Below, piece by piece: positions 37,105-46,400 of a stretch of DNA of 64,000 bases (positions are counted from its first letter, which is position 1; every line of letters begins with the position of its first letter). This DNA comes from RBG-16-57-11 sp964503145. Its GTDB lineage: Bacteria > Chloroflexota > Anaerolineae > Anaerolineales > UBA4823. The translations under genes were made by a program, and so were the position numbers. The notes under the pieces were generated by a model, which made no database searches, was not told the origin of the DNA, and saw nothing but the letters and a program-made list of their open reading frames with translations. The stretch is taken from contig CAZCYV010000003.1 of the NCBI GenBank assembly GCA_964503145.1, positions 1 through 64,000 on the forward strand. The letters are read 5' to 3'.

Positions 37105-39192
37105 ATGATTGATCTGCTAACAACGGATGCCATCGTCGGCATCGACATCGGCGGCACGTTCACCGACTTCGTCGTCTATGAGCGGCGCACGGGCCGCCTG
37201 GAGACCTTCAAGCTGCTCTCCACCCCAAGCGATCCGGCTCAGGCGGTCCTGCAGGGGTTGGAGGTGGTACAACAGGCATTCAGCGATACGCAAAGCGCCG
37301 CGCATATCCAGGTCGTCCACGGTTCCACGGTGGCAACCAATGCCCTGTTGGAGCGCAAGGGCGCGCGCACCGCGCTGGTGGCCACGCGTGGCTTCGGCGA
37401 CGTGCTGCAAATCGGGCGGCAGAACCGCCCCGAGCTGTACAACTTCAGCGTCAACCCGCCGCCGCCGCTGGTGCCCGAGGAATTGCGCTTCGAAGTGGAC
37501 GAGCGGGTGGCCGCCGATGGACAGATTCTTCAGGCGCTGGATCCGGTGCAGGCTGCGGCGCTCATCCCATTGCTGCGCCAGCGCGATGCCGAGTCGGTAG
37601 CGGTGTGCCTGCTATTCTCGTTTTTGCGTCCCGAACACGAGGCGGTCATCGCCGAGATGCTGCGCCGGGCTGGTTTTTTCGTTTCGCTCTCTAGCGAGAT
37701 CCTGCCGGAGTACCGCGAGTACGAACGCGCCAGCACCACCGCCGTCAACGCCTATGTCTCGCCCATTCTGGACCGCTACCTGGGACAACTGGATCGGGCG
37801 CTGGAAAAGCGACCGATCGCTTTGCGCGTGATGCAATCCAACGGCGGCAGCATCAGCCTGGAGGAGGCGCGGCGCAACGCGGTGCGCTGCATCCTCTCCG
37901 GCCCGGCGGGCGGCGTGGTTGGCGCACGGCATGTAGCCGAGCTGGCCCTCACCCCCCAGCCCCCTTCGACGAAGGAAGAAGCAGTGCGGGTCATCACTTT
38001 CGATATGGGCGGCACCTCCACCGATGTCTCGCTGATCGACAGCGAGCCGCAGGTGACCACTGAGGCCATGGTAGGGGGTTGCCCGATTCGCGTACCGCTG
38101 CTGGATATCCACACCATCGGCGCAGGCGGCGGTTCCATTGCCGAGGTGGACGCTGGCGGAGCGCTGCGCGTCGGCCCGCAGAGCGCCGGGGCCAGCCCCG
38201 GGCCGGCCTGCTACGGCCGCGGCGAGCAACCCACGGTCACCGACGCCAACCTGGTCCTGGGGCGCCTGCCGGCAGAATACTTCTTGGGCGGGCAGATGGC
38301 GCTGCAGCCCCAGCGCGCCTGGCAGGCGCTGGAACGTCTGGGGCGCAAGCTCGGCCTGGGGCCAGAACAGGCAGCATTGGGCGTGGTGGAGGTAGTGAAC
38401 GCCCATATGGAGCGCGCGCTGCGGGTGATTTCGGTGGAGCGCGGCCACGATCCGCGCCGCTTCACCCTGCTTTCCTTTGGCGGCGCAGGCGGGCTGCACG
38501 CCTGTGAACTGGCCCGCCGCGCCGGCATCCCTCGCGTGCTGATCCCGCCGCTGGCATCCACGCTATCGGCCTTTGGCATGCTGGTCGCTGAGGTCGTCAA
38601 AGACTACACACAGACGGTCATGCTCCCCGGCGACACCTCACTGGAGGAAATTGCCGCGCGGCTCGAGCCAATGGCAGCCCGCGGCCTGCGGGAGGTGCAG
38701 GCGCAGGGCATCCCTGCGAACGCTATCCGCCTCGAGCGCCTGGCCGACCTGCGCTATCGGGGGCAATCCTACGAATTGACCGTGCCCTTTAGCCAGCGCC
38801 TGCTGGCCGATTTTCACGCCCTGCACCGCAAAGCCTATGGGTATGACCGCCCCGAGGCAGACATCGAGATTGTCAACCTGCGCCTGCGGGCGATCGGCCA
38901 AGGACAGGCGCCGGCGCTGGCGCGCCTGCCGCAGGGCGACGCCGATCCAACTCAGGCGCTGATCGACCGCCGCCCGGTAGTGTTGGCCTCCACGGGCGTG
39001 CATCTCAGCCGCGCCGACCTGCCGCTCTACCGGGGCGAGGCCTTGCAATCCGGAAATTGCATCGCCGGACCGGCGCTGGTGGCGCGCGCCGACACCACCA
39101 TCTATATCGGCCAGGCAGACCATGCTGCCGTGGACGCTTTCGGCAACCTGCTGATAACGATTGGCATGCCTGAACGACGGGCGCACTTATGA
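37105..39192 (+). CDS. hyuA: Hydantoinase/oxoprolinase subunit A
   Basis: 695 aa of the ATP-dependent N-methylhydantoinase A / 5-oxoprolinase family. An actin-like ATP site is split between VGIDIGGTFTDFVVYE near the N-terminus and ITFDMGGTSTDVSLID at about residue 300. VHGSTVATNALLERKGARTALVATRGF and GAGGGSIAEVDAGGALRVGPQSAGASPGPACYGRGEQPTVTDANLVLGR are typical. With subunit B it hydrolyses cyclic amides or, in the related acetone/acetophenone carboxylases, activates substrates. The exact substrate cannot be read from sequence. It overlaps hyuB by 4 bases (ATGA). Confidence 0.92.
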   Translation: MIDLLTTDAIVGIDIGGTFTDFVVYERRTGRLETFKLLSTPSDPAQAVLQGLEVVQQAFSDTQSAAHIQVVHGSTVATNALLERKGARTALVATRGFGDVLQIGRQNRPELYNFSVNPPPPLVPEELRFEVDERVAADGQILQALDPVQAAALIPLLRQRDAESVAVCLLFSFLRPEHEAVIAEMLRRAGFFVSLSSEILPEYREYERASTTAVNAYVSPILDRYLGQLDRALEKRPIALRVMQSNGGSISLEEARRNAVRCILSGPAGGVVGARHVAELALTPQPPSTKEEAVRVITFDMGGTSTDVSLIDSEPQVTTEAMVGGCPIRVPLLDIHTIGAGGGSIAEVDAGGALRVGPQSAGASPGPACYGRGEQPTVTDANLVLGRLPAEYFLGGQMALQPQRAWQALERLGRKLGLGPEQAALGVVEVVNAHMERALRVISVERGHDPRRFTLLSFGGAGGLHACELARRAGIPRVLIPPLASTLSAFGMLVAEVVKDYTQTVMLPGDTSLEEIAARLEPMAARGLREVQAQGIPANAIRLERLADLRYRGQSYELTVPFSQRLLADFHALHRKAYGYDRPEADIEIVNLRLRAIGQGQAPALARLPQGDADPTQALIDRRPVVLASTGVHLSRADLPLYRGEALQSGNCIAGPALVARADTTIYIGQADHAAVDAFGNLLITIGMPERRAHL

Positions 39193-40811
39193 AAACCGAA
39201 GCCTCGTTCGACCCCATCCGCCTGGAAATCTATAAGCATCTTTTCGCCGCCATCGCCGAAGAGATGGGGGTGGTGTTGCGCAAGGCCAGCTATTCGCCCA
39301 ACATCAAGGAGCGGCGCGATTTCTCCTGCGCCCTGTTCGACGCCGAAGGGCGCATGGTGGCGCAAGCGGCGCACATCCCGGTGCACCTGGGCTCGATGCC
39401 GCTCTCGGTCGAAGCGGCGGTAAACGCCTTCGTGCATCTGGCGCCTGGCGACATGGTACTGCTGAACGACCCGTTCCGCGGCGGCACACACCTGCCGGAC
39501 ATCACCCTGGTCACGCCTGTGTTCACCAGCATGGGATCGGAAACTCGAAACTTTGAATCGCCAGCGCTCATCGGCTACGTCGCCAGCCGGGCGCATCACG
39601 CCGACGTCGGCGGCGTCACCCCCGGCTCCATGCCCGTGGCGCGCGAGATCTACCAGGAGGGGCTGATCATCCCGCCGGTGCGGCTGGTTCGCCAGGGTCA
39701 GATCGACACGGATCTGCTGGAATTGATCCTGGCCAATGTGCGCACGCCGCAGGAGCGCTCCGGCGACCTGTGGGCGCAGATTGCTGCTAACCAGCGCGGC
39801 GCCGAGCGATTGATGGAGATGGTAGAGCGCTATGGAATGGCCGAGGTGTCCGAGTACATGAAAGCACTCTTGGCCTACACCGAGCGCATGACCCGCCGTC
39901 TGATCGCCGGGCTTCCTAACGGCCGCTACACTTTCACCGATGTGCTGGATGATGATGGCGTGAGCAATGCGCCCGTGCCGATCACCGCCTCAGTGACCAT
40001 CCTGGACGACCGGGCGGTGGTGGATTTCACCGGCTCTGCCCCTCAGCAGAAGGGCAGCGTCAACGCTGTGTATGCCATCACGCTATCAGCAGTCTATTAC
40101 GTCTTTCGTTGCCTGCTCGGCTTGGACGTGCCCAACAACGCCGGTTGCCTGGCGCCCATCCAGGTCATCGCCCCGCCAGGGACGGTGGTGAACGCTCTGC
40201 CGCCCGCGCCGGTGGCGGGCGGAAACGTGGAAACCTCGCAGCGTATCGTGGACGTGCTGCTCGGAGCCTTGTCCCAGGCGGCGCCTCATCTGATCCCCGC
40301 CGCCAGCCAGGGCACAATGAACAACCTGACCATTGGTGGCTTTGACTCATACCACAACCGTCCCTTTGCTTATTACGAGACGATCGGCGGAGGGATGGGC
40401 GCCCGTCCGGACAGCGACGGCCCTCCGGCACTGCACTCCCATATGACCAATACCCTGAACACCCCGGCCGAAGCGCTGGAATACGCCTACCCGCTGCGAG
40501 TGTTGCGCTACGCCGTCCGTCGGGGTTCGGGCGGCGCCGGGCGCTATCGCGGCGGCGACGGTATCTGTCGCGAGATCCTGACGCTGGTGGACGCGCAGGT
40601 GACCCTGCTCACCGAGCGGCGGCGCTATCCGCCTTACGGGCTTCACGGCGGCCAGCCCGGACAACCGGGCGTAAACCAACTCATCCGCGGGGGCGAGGAA
40701 ATCCCCCTGCCTGGCAAGGGCACTTACGAATTACACGCCGGGGATATCATCCGCATCCAGACCCCTGGCGGCGGCGGCTTTGGCGCAGAGGTAAATTCAG
40801 CGACGGATTGA
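39189..40811 (+). CDS. hyuB: Hydantoinase/oxoprolinase subunit B
   Basis: 540 aa, partner of the upstream subunit A. Family signatures include DPIRLEIYKHLFAAIAEEMGVVLRKASYSPNIKERRDFSCALFD, DMVLLNDPFRGGTHLPDITLVTPVF, ASRAHHADVGGVTPGSMP and, near the end, LRYAVRRGSGGAGRYRGGDGI with TPGGGGFG. Full-length. The substrate is undetermined: hydantoin, 5-oxoproline or another lactam are possible. No third carboxylase gamma subunit is adjacent, which argues against an acetone-carboxylase-type complex. Confidence 0.92.
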   Translation: MKTEASFDPIRLEIYKHLFAAIAEEMGVVLRKASYSPNIKERRDFSCALFDAEGRMVAQAAHIPVHLGSMPLSVEAAVNAFVHLAPGDMVLLNDPFRGGTHLPDITLVTPVFTSMGSETRNFESPALIGYVASRAHHADVGGVTPGSMPVAREIYQEGLIIPPVRLVRQGQIDTDLLELILANVRTPQERSGDLWAQIAANQRGAERLMEMVERYGMAEVSEYMKALLAYTERMTRRLIAGLPNGRYTFTDVLDDDGVSNAPVPITASVTILDDRAVVDFTGSAPQQKGSVNAVYAITLSAVYYVFRCLLGLDVPNNAGCLAPIQVIAPPGTVVNALPPAPVAGGNVETSQRIVDVLLGALSQAAPHLIPAASQGTMNNLTIGGFDSYHNRPFAYYETIGGGMGARPDSDGPPALHSHMTNTLNTPAEALEYAYPLRVLRYAVRRGSGGAGRYRGGDGICREILTLVDAQVTLLTERRRYPPYGLHGGQPGQPGVNQLIRGGEEIPLPGKGTYELHAGDIIRIQTPGGGGFGAEVNSATD

Positions 40812-40843
40812 CGTCGTAGAAGCCTGGTTTTCCGCTTGCGCGC

Positions 40844-42313
40844 TTAACGCAAATAGCTATCGATCAGACGCTGCGCCCTGGCCGCCTCCGGGCTGTTGGG
40901 GGAGAGCGTCATCACCTGACCCAAGGCGCTCAACGCCTCCACCCGGTCGCCCTGCAGTAAGCGCGCCTGCCCCAAATGCAACCAGGCCGCAGTGAAGGCC
41001 GGGTCCAACGCCAGCGCCCGCCCCAGGAAACGTATGGCGCTCGCCAGATCGCCCTGATGGATCAACACCTGCGCCATCAAATCCAGATTTGCGGGCTGAT
41101 CCGGCTGCTGGGCAACCAGGCGTCGCGCCAGGGGCAGCGCTGTCTGAGCCACCTCAAAGTCGTAGTCCAGCATAAACTGAATAAAATGGCGGGCAAAGGA
41201 GGGATCCTGGGGCGCCTGTTGAATGACCTGCAGGTAGGTCTCCTTAGCCTGATACAGGTCGCCGGAGGCGGCCAACAGGCCTGCAAGCTGCACCTTCAAG
41301 GCCAGATTTCCGGGTTCCAAAGCAACCGCCTTTTGGAGAGCCTCTTGCGCCAGATCGAAGCTGCCGCGGCGGGCGTAGTACAGCGCCAAGAAGGTGTGCG
41401 CGGCCAGGGAGTTGGGATCGAGTTCCAGGGCTTTGCGCAGTTCTGCCAGGCCATCACCGCGGTTGACCGGCACAAGGATGAGGGTGCCCTCAGCCCCATG
41501 TTGCAGGGATTCGCCCAGATAAGCCCAGGCCTCGGCATAGTCTGGGCGCAGCGTGGCCGCCCGATGAAAAGCCTGCGCCGCTGCACTCCATTCCCCTATG
41601 GCGGCCAATGCTCGCCCACTGGTCAGCAAGGTATAAGCGGGATCCTCAGCAAAGCGCGCGCTGAGCACCGCCCGACGGATATCGGCGGCCGCAGATTGGC
41701 GGCGAGCGTCCAACTGCGCGGCGCGATCCAGGTAAGACTGGGCAGCGGGAGGATCTAGAGCGGCGAGCAACAGGCCCAACTTGTAGTGCAGCTCTGCATC
41801 CTGCGGTTGCAACTCGGCCAGGGTCTTCAAATGCGCGATGGCGTCAGGATAGTCGCCCTGCTCCAGATGCGCCGCAACAAGCTGCTCCAAGACCTGCACC
41901 GAAGGGCCGTAGGCATCGATGGCCTGCCCCCAAACGCGAAAAGCAGACGCCGCGTCGCCAGCCTGCCAGTAGGCCTGCCCAAGGATGGTCAACGATTGCA
42001 GCGATAGAAGGGATGGGGCAATCCTGTGTTGGGCCGCCTCCAGGTATTCGATCGCTGCTTCTGGATCCTCCGCCTGGAAAGCATACACGCCAGCAAGCTC
42101 CCACAGGTCGGCGCGCCACGGGGCCAGGCGTGCAGCCTCAGCTACCGCCTGGGAGGCGCGCTGCGGCAGATCATCGGCCAGCGAGCGGTTTGCCTGGCGC
42201 AGAGCCTGGTCGAAGGCATGCGGACGCGGCGACAGACCGAGCACCAGCACGCAAACAAAAAGCAACAACAGACGAGGGGCGAGACCAGCCTCGACGCGAC
42301 GGCGTTTCATCAC
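40844..42313 (-). CDS. Secreted or membrane-anchored TPR-repeat protein
   Basis: 489 aa. A basic N-terminus and a hydrophobic segment (LLLLFVCVLVLGLS, about 13-26) form a signal peptide or anchor. The remainder is tetratricopeptide repeats, about ten, from roughly residue 45 to 485, for example YAEAWAYLGESLQ, SLAAHTFLALYYARRGSFDLAQEALQKAV and AAWLHLGQARLLQGDRVEALSALGQV. TPR arrays mediate protein-protein contacts. No catalytic domain is visible and the neighbours give no clear hint. It is monocistronic, convergent with hyuB and divergent from the acyl-CoA dehydrogenase gene. Confidence 0.85.
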   Translation of the reverse strand: MMKRRRVEAGLAPRLLLLFVCVLVLGLSPRPHAFDQALRQANRSLADDLPQRASQAVAEAARLAPWRADLWELAGVYAFQAEDPEAAIEYLEAAQHRIAPSLLSLQSLTILGQAYWQAGDAASAFRVWGQAIDAYGPSVQVLEQLVAAHLEQGDYPDAIAHLKTLAELQPQDAELHYKLGLLLAALDPPAAQSYLDRAAQLDARRQSAAADIRRAVLSARFAEDPAYTLLTSGRALAAIGEWSAAAQAFHRAATLRPDYAEAWAYLGESLQHGAEGTLILVPVNRGDGLAELRKALELDPNSLAAHTFLALYYARRGSFDLAQEALQKAVALEPGNLALKVQLAGLLAASGDLYQAKETYLQVIQQAPQDPSFARHFIQFMLDYDFEVAQTALPLARRLVAQQPDQPANLDLMAQVLIHQGDLASAIRFLGRALALDPAFTAAWLHLGQARLLQGDRVEALSALGQVMTLSPNSPEAARAQRLIDSYLR

Positions 42314-42481
42314 TCTGGGGATGCGCTGGCTTTGCCCATGCTGGCCTCCCGCCCAACGAACTGGGTTTCATCGCGGACGCCGGGGCAAAAGATCATCCGT
42401 TCATCGGCAATCAACAAGATTTCCATGCCGTGATTTTACTCTACTTGCGCAGGGGAGCAAAGCAAACCGTCTTGTCTCGCT

Positions 42482-42514
42482 CGATAGCTTCTCGCTATCG
42501 GTAAGCAGTATAAT
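42482..42514 (+). promoter_or_regulatory. Putative operator and -10 element upstream of the acyl-CoA dehydrogenase gene
   Basis: CGATAGC (42482-42488) and GCTATCG (42494-42500) form a 7-bp inverted repeat. TATAAT lies 8 bases after it (42509-42514), about 37 bases before the ATG at 42552. The dyad covers the -35 region, where no good hexamer is seen, which would suit an activator or repressor site. Confidence 0.45.
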
Positions 42515-42551
42515 AAAGCCAGAAACCAACGCGAATAGCGGGAGGGCAGGC

Positions 42552-43757
42552 ATGGATTTCGAACTCACTGAAGAGCAACGCATGGCGCAACAGATGGTGC
42601 GCGACTTTGTGCAGAAGGAGGTAGCTTCGATCATCAAAGAACAAGATCGCAAACAACAGATGGCGGATTTCATCCTGCCGCGCATGGCGGAGTTAGGCAT
42701 CCTGGGAATCTGCCTGCCGGTGCGCTACGGGGGACAGGGAATGGATTACATCACCCTGGGGCTGGTCTGCGAGGAACTGGAGGCGGTCGACTCGACTCTG
42801 CGGGTGGTGATGTCGGTGCACATGGGGTTGAACAGCCTGGGGCTGTTGCAGTGGGGCACGGAGGAGCAGAAGCAGCGCTTTCTGACCCCGCAGGGGCGAG
42901 GCGAAAAGGTGGGTTGCTTTGGGCTGACCGAGTCAGGGGCGGGGTCAGACGTGGCGGCGATCCGCAGCACCGCTCGCCGCCAGGGGAGCGAATATGTGCT
43001 GAACGGCGAGAAGATGTGGATCTCGCTGGCAACCAAGGCGCATCATTGCCTGTGGGTGGCGCGCACCGATCCGCAGGCCGAGCCACACGAAGGACTGAGC
43101 GCGTTTATGGTCGAATTAGACCGCCCAGGCGTCCAAGTTGGCGACTTACACGGCAAGTTGGGGATGCGCGCCGGCTCCACCGGCTGGATTTCCTTACAAG
43201 ATGTGCGCATTCCCCTGGAGAACCGCATCGGTGAAGAGGGCGAAGGTTTCAAGATCGCCATGTCATGCCTGGACAACGGACGCTACACCGTGGCCGCCGG
43301 GGCCACCGGGCTGATCCGCGCTTGCCTGGAAGCCAGCGTGAAGTACGCCAACGAGCGCAAGGCGTTCGGACGCGAGATCGGCAAATTCCAGCTCATCCAA
43401 CAAAAAATTGCTTCTATGGTACAATCTTATGACGCAGCGCGTCTATTATATTTGCGGGCTGGCTGGATGAAGAACCAGGGCTTGCGCAACACGCGGGAGA
43501 CCTCATTAGCGAAGTGGTACGCCACCGAGGCGTCCTTTCAGGCGGCTTCGGAAGCGGTGCAAATCCACGGGGCATACGGCTATAGCGACGAATATGACGT
43601 GGAACGCTACCTGCGCAACGCCAAAGGCGCCGTGATCTACGAGGGCACCAGCGAAATCCACCAATTGATGCAGGCTGGATACGCTCTGGGATATCGCCAG
43701 GACGCCCCGCTGCGCTGTGAAATGCCAGCCTATGATCCGGAGGTCTGGCAAAATTGA
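42552..43757 (+). CDS. Acyl-CoA dehydrogenase
   Basis: 401 aa from the ATG after GGGAGGGCAGGC; the frame runs open upstream to 41985 but that region is antisense to the TPR gene. Family features: an N-terminal helical domain (DFELTEEQRMAQQMVRDF), the FAD-contact region CFGLTESGAGSDVAAIRSTA with WISLATKAHH, and the C-terminal domain with ERKAFGREIGKFQLIQQKIASM. The catalytic Glu lies in IYEGTSEIHQL. It oxidises an acyl-CoA to the enoyl-CoA and passes electrons to the ETF encoded just downstream. The chain-length preference is not readable. Confidence 0.93.
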   Translation: MDFELTEEQRMAQQMVRDFVQKEVASIIKEQDRKQQMADFILPRMAELGILGICLPVRYGGQGMDYITLGLVCEELEAVDSTLRVVMSVHMGLNSLGLLQWGTEEQKQRFLTPQGRGEKVGCFGLTESGAGSDVAAIRSTARRQGSEYVLNGEKMWISLATKAHHCLWVARTDPQAEPHEGLSAFMVELDRPGVQVGDLHGKLGMRAGSTGWISLQDVRIPLENRIGEEGEGFKIAMSCLDNGRYTVAAGATGLIRACLEASVKYANERKAFGREIGKFQLIQQKIASMVQSYDAARLLYLRAGWMKNQGLRNTRETSLAKWYATEASFQAASEAVQIHGAYGYSDEYDVERYLRNAKGAVIYEGTSEIHQLMQAGYALGYRQDAPLRCEMPAYDPEVWQN

Positions 43758-43809
43758 TCGTCCGAGCATCTAAATTCCAAAAACTCAAAACAGGCGAAAG
43801 GAGGTCAAC

Positions 43810-44580
43810 TTGAATATCGTTGTGTGCATCAAGCAAGTGCCCGATAGCGCCGCCAAAGTCGTGGCGGAGGGTGGGCGGGTGACCTGGGGAGACGCTCCTC
43901 TGGTGATGAATCCCTGGGACGAATACGCCGTTGAGGCGGCATTGATGCTTCAGGAGGCGACCAACGGCGAGGTGACGGCGATCAGCGTGGGCGGCGAAAG
44001 CGCCAAAGAGGCGCTCAAGACGGCCCTGGCGATGGGCTGCGGGCAGGCGGTCCTGATCTCGGATCCGGCGCTGGAGGGTGCAGACAGCCAAGCGATCGCG
44101 CGCGTGCTGGCAGCCGCCATTCAGAAGGTCGGCGGAGTGGATCTGGCAGTCTTTGGCAAGCAAGCCATCGATGGCGATATGGGCGTCACCGGCGCGCAGA
44201 CGGCGCGCTTGCTGGGCTGGCCAATGCTCAGCCTGGTCTCCAGCGTGCAGGCGGGCGGCGCAGGCATCCTGGTCGAGCGCTCGATCGAAGAAGGCCGGCA
44301 ACAGGTGGAGAGCAAACTTCCGGCGGCCATTAGCGTTTCCAAAGACATCGGCGAGCCGCGCTATCCCTCGTTCATGGGCATCCGCAAGGCCTCACGGGCC
44401 ACGATTCCGGTGTGGACGCTGGACGATCTGGGCATCAGTCCGCCATCCTCAGCGGTGAGCTGGCCGGAGGTGGTCAACCCACCGGTGCGCGAGGTCAAGA
44501 CGGAGATCATCACGGGCGACAGCCCGCAGGATATCGCCGAAAAGCTGGCAGAGAAGATCCTCGAGGAGAAGGTGCTGTGA
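43810..44580 (+). CDS. etfB: Electron transfer flavoprotein beta subunit
   Basis: 256 aa starting at TTG 43810, with AAAGGAGGT 5 bases upstream. The N-terminus NIVVCIKQVPDSAAKV and the motif NPWDEYAVEAALML are typical, as is the AMP/FAD-site region FGKQAIDGDMGVTGAQTARLLGWP. It forms a heterodimer with EtfA and takes electrons from the acyl-CoA dehydrogenase upstream. A possible bifurcating form (second FAD in the beta subunit) cannot be judged without alignment. Its stop overlaps the etfA start by one base (TGATG). Confidence 0.93.
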   Translation: MNIVVCIKQVPDSAAKVVAEGGRVTWGDAPLVMNPWDEYAVEAALMLQEATNGEVTAISVGGESAKEALKTALAMGCGQAVLISDPALEGADSQAIARVLAAAIQKVGGVDLAVFGKQAIDGDMGVTGAQTARLLGWPMLSLVSSVQAGGAGILVERSIEEGRQQVESKLPAAISVSKDIGEPRYPSFMGIRKASRATIPVWTLDDLGISPPSSAVSWPEVVNPPVREVKTEIITGDSPQDIAEKLAEKILEEKVL

Positions 44581-45623
44581 TGAGCGGCAAAATCCTGGTT
44601 TACATCGATCAATTCAAAGGCGCGGCGCTGCCAGCCTCTTGGGAAGTCATCAGCGCCGCCTACACCCTGGCAGAGAAGCTGGGGAGCAGCGTGGCCGCCC
44701 TGACCCTGGGAGCAGACTCAAAGGTCGTCGCTGAGCAGACCTTCCAGTATGGCCCTGAAGAGGTATTTTATTGCGACGACCCCAGCCTTGCGGATTATCG
44801 CGCCGAACCCTACACCGCGGTCGTGGCAAAAGCAGCTCGGGAACAAAACGCCAGCGCCTTGCTGTTTCCCACCACCACCCGCGGGCGCGAGCTGGCCGCC
44901 ATGTGCGCCGTGGACCTGGGCGGCGGGGTGATGCCGGATGTGACCGCAGTGGATGTGGAAGACGGCAAAGTGGTCGCCACCCGTCCGGTGTATGCCGGAA
45001 AGTTGATCGCCAAAGCAGTGTGCGCGACCCAGCCGGCGATCATCACCACGCGCATCCGGGCGTTCAAGAAGCCGCAAGGCGATGCCTCGCGCAAGGGCGA
45101 ACCTGTGCGCCTGGAAGCTGTAATGCCCGAAGGCGAGATCCGTAGCAAGGTGACCGGCTATGCCCAGGCCGAAGGCGGCGTGAGCCTGACCGACGCCAAT
45201 GTGATCGTTTCCGGCGGGCGCGGTGTGGCCAACAACCCGACCCTGACCCCGCCGGCAGACATGGATGAAAAGCAGGCGGAAATCTGGCGCGCACAACAGG
45301 GCTTCAAACTGGTAGGAGAACTGGCGAGCGTGCTCGGCGGCGCTGTGGGCGCCAGCCGGGCGGCGGTGGACGCCGGCTATATCCCCTATGTGCATCAGGT
45401 GGGACAGACCGGCAAAGTGGTTGCCCCAGACCTGTACATCGCTTGCGGCATCTCCGGAGCGATCCAACATCAGGCAGGGATGCGCTCAAGCAAGGTGATT
45501 GTGGCGATCAACAAAGACGCCGATGCGCCGATCTTCAAGCTGGCGCGCTACGGCGTGGTGGGCGATTTGTACGCCATCCTGCCGCCGCTGACCGAAGCTT
45601 TCCGCAAGAAGCTGGGCAAATAA
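44580..45623 (+). CDS. etfA: Electron transfer flavoprotein alpha subunit
   Basis: 347 aa. The C-terminal FAD domain has VIVSGGRGVANN (about residue 205), VGASRAAVDAGYIPYVHQVGQTGKVVAPDLYIACGISGAIQH and the ending VIVAINKDADAPIFKLARYGVVGD, all canonical for EtfA. The N-terminal domain (GKILVYIDQFKGAALPASWEVISAAYTLAEKLG) is the ETF fold. Start ATG overlaps the etfB stop, so the two are translationally coupled. Together with the acyl-CoA dehydrogenase it forms a beta-oxidation electron-transfer unit; the membrane quinone oxidoreductase partner is not in the window. Confidence 0.94.
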   Translation: MSGKILVYIDQFKGAALPASWEVISAAYTLAEKLGSSVAALTLGADSKVVAEQTFQYGPEEVFYCDDPSLADYRAEPYTAVVAKAAREQNASALLFPTTTRGRELAAMCAVDLGGGVMPDVTAVDVEDGKVVATRPVYAGKLIAKAVCATQPAIITTRIRAFKKPQGDASRKGEPVRLEAVMPEGEIRSKVTGYAQAEGGVSLTDANVIVSGGRGVANNPTLTPPADMDEKQAEIWRAQQGFKLVGELASVLGGAVGASRAAVDAGYIPYVHQVGQTGKVVAPDLYIACGISGAIQHQAGMRSSKVIVAINKDADAPIFKLARYGVVGDLYAILPPLTEAFRKKLGK

Positions 45624-45663
45624 CCCTAAATCCGTCCAGCCACAATTCCAATCGATGCCTGAT

Positions 45664-45702
45664 CGAATTTGCGCTGCGCTAAATTTGCGCAGCGCAAATT
45701 CG
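45664..45702. repeat. Perfect 16-bp inverted repeat downstream of etfA
   Basis: CGAATTTGCGCTGCGC (45664-45679) and GCGCAGCGCAAATTCG (45687-45702) pair perfectly around the 7-base loop TAAATTT. No U-tract follows, so it is a weak candidate for an intrinsic terminator. It may serve as a bidirectional terminator, an mRNA-stabilising hairpin or a protein-binding dyad between etfA and the cNMP-binding gene. Confidence 0.7.
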
Positions 45703-45849
45703 CGCCGCGCTTTGCTATCCATACATAACATAAGTCACGAATCCGTATGATTGCCAGGTGATTTTTGTCGGCAGTTTGATGACATTTGCCACTTTATAAA
45801 GGGGGGCATTCTGGAGTAAATTTTAGCAAGGAAAATCGCAATTAACCTT

Positions 45850-46347
45850 ATGTGCGGCAATCCATTAGACAATTTGAGCCTTTTCGAAGGCTTCAGCCCA
45901 GGCGAGAGAAAATGCCTGCGGCCATTGTTCCTGTTCAGCTATACGCCTGCGGGCACGATCTTATTCGAACAGGGCGACCAGGCCGAGCATCTTTACATCG
46001 TCGTCGAGGGCGAGGTCATCATCCGCTACAAGCCGGAGGATGGGCCAGCTCTGGTGCTCACGCGGGTGCACAAGGAGGGTGTGGTGGGCTGGTCGGCAGC
46101 GATTGGCAGCCCGTTTTACACTTCCTCTGCAATCTGCGCCACCCACAGTCAGCTCTTGCGGGTGCGTAGTCAGGAACTGCGTCGATTTGCCGAGGTGCAT
46201 CCCGAAACGGCGAACTTGCTGCTCGAACGCCTGGCGCAGGTGATCGCTGAACGGCTGCGCCACACACATCCACAGATTTTGATGATGCTCGAACAAGGGT
46301 TAAACATCGACTCCAACCGTTCGGTGGGCGCCGAAAAACACGCCTAG
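45850..46347 (+). CDS. Stand-alone cyclic-nucleotide-binding domain protein
   Basis: 165 aa. A CRP-like cupin domain fills residues about 8-135 (LFEGFSPGERKCLRPLFLFSYTPAGTILFEQGDQAEHLYIVVEGEVIIRY). The phosphate-binding cassette region (HKEGVVGWSAAIGSPFYTSSAIC) lacks the strict cAMP-type RxxS sequence. A helical C-terminus follows, but there is no helix-turn-helix DNA-binding domain, so it is not a classical CRP/FNR transcription factor. It may sense a ligand or redox state and act on a partner protein. It precedes the NifU-like gene by 53 bases. The ATG has only a weak ribosome-binding site. Confidence 0.8.
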   Translation: MCGNPLDNLSLFEGFSPGERKCLRPLFLFSYTPAGTILFEQGDQAEHLYIVVEGEVIIRYKPEDGPALVLTRVHKEGVVGWSAAIGSPFYTSSAICATHSQLLRVRSQELRRFAEVHPETANLLLERLAQVIAERLRHTHPQILMMLEQGLNIDSNRSVGAEKHA

Positions 46348-46400
46348 CAGGCACCAAGTGTTTATCAGGTATCATGGGAAACGTTCAGGAGACCAGAGAG

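Noticed and set aside
41985..42551. N-terminal extension of the acyl-CoA dehydrogenase frame
   Set aside because: It runs antisense to the TPR gene and through a promoter-like region; the family N-terminus starts at the ATG at 42552.
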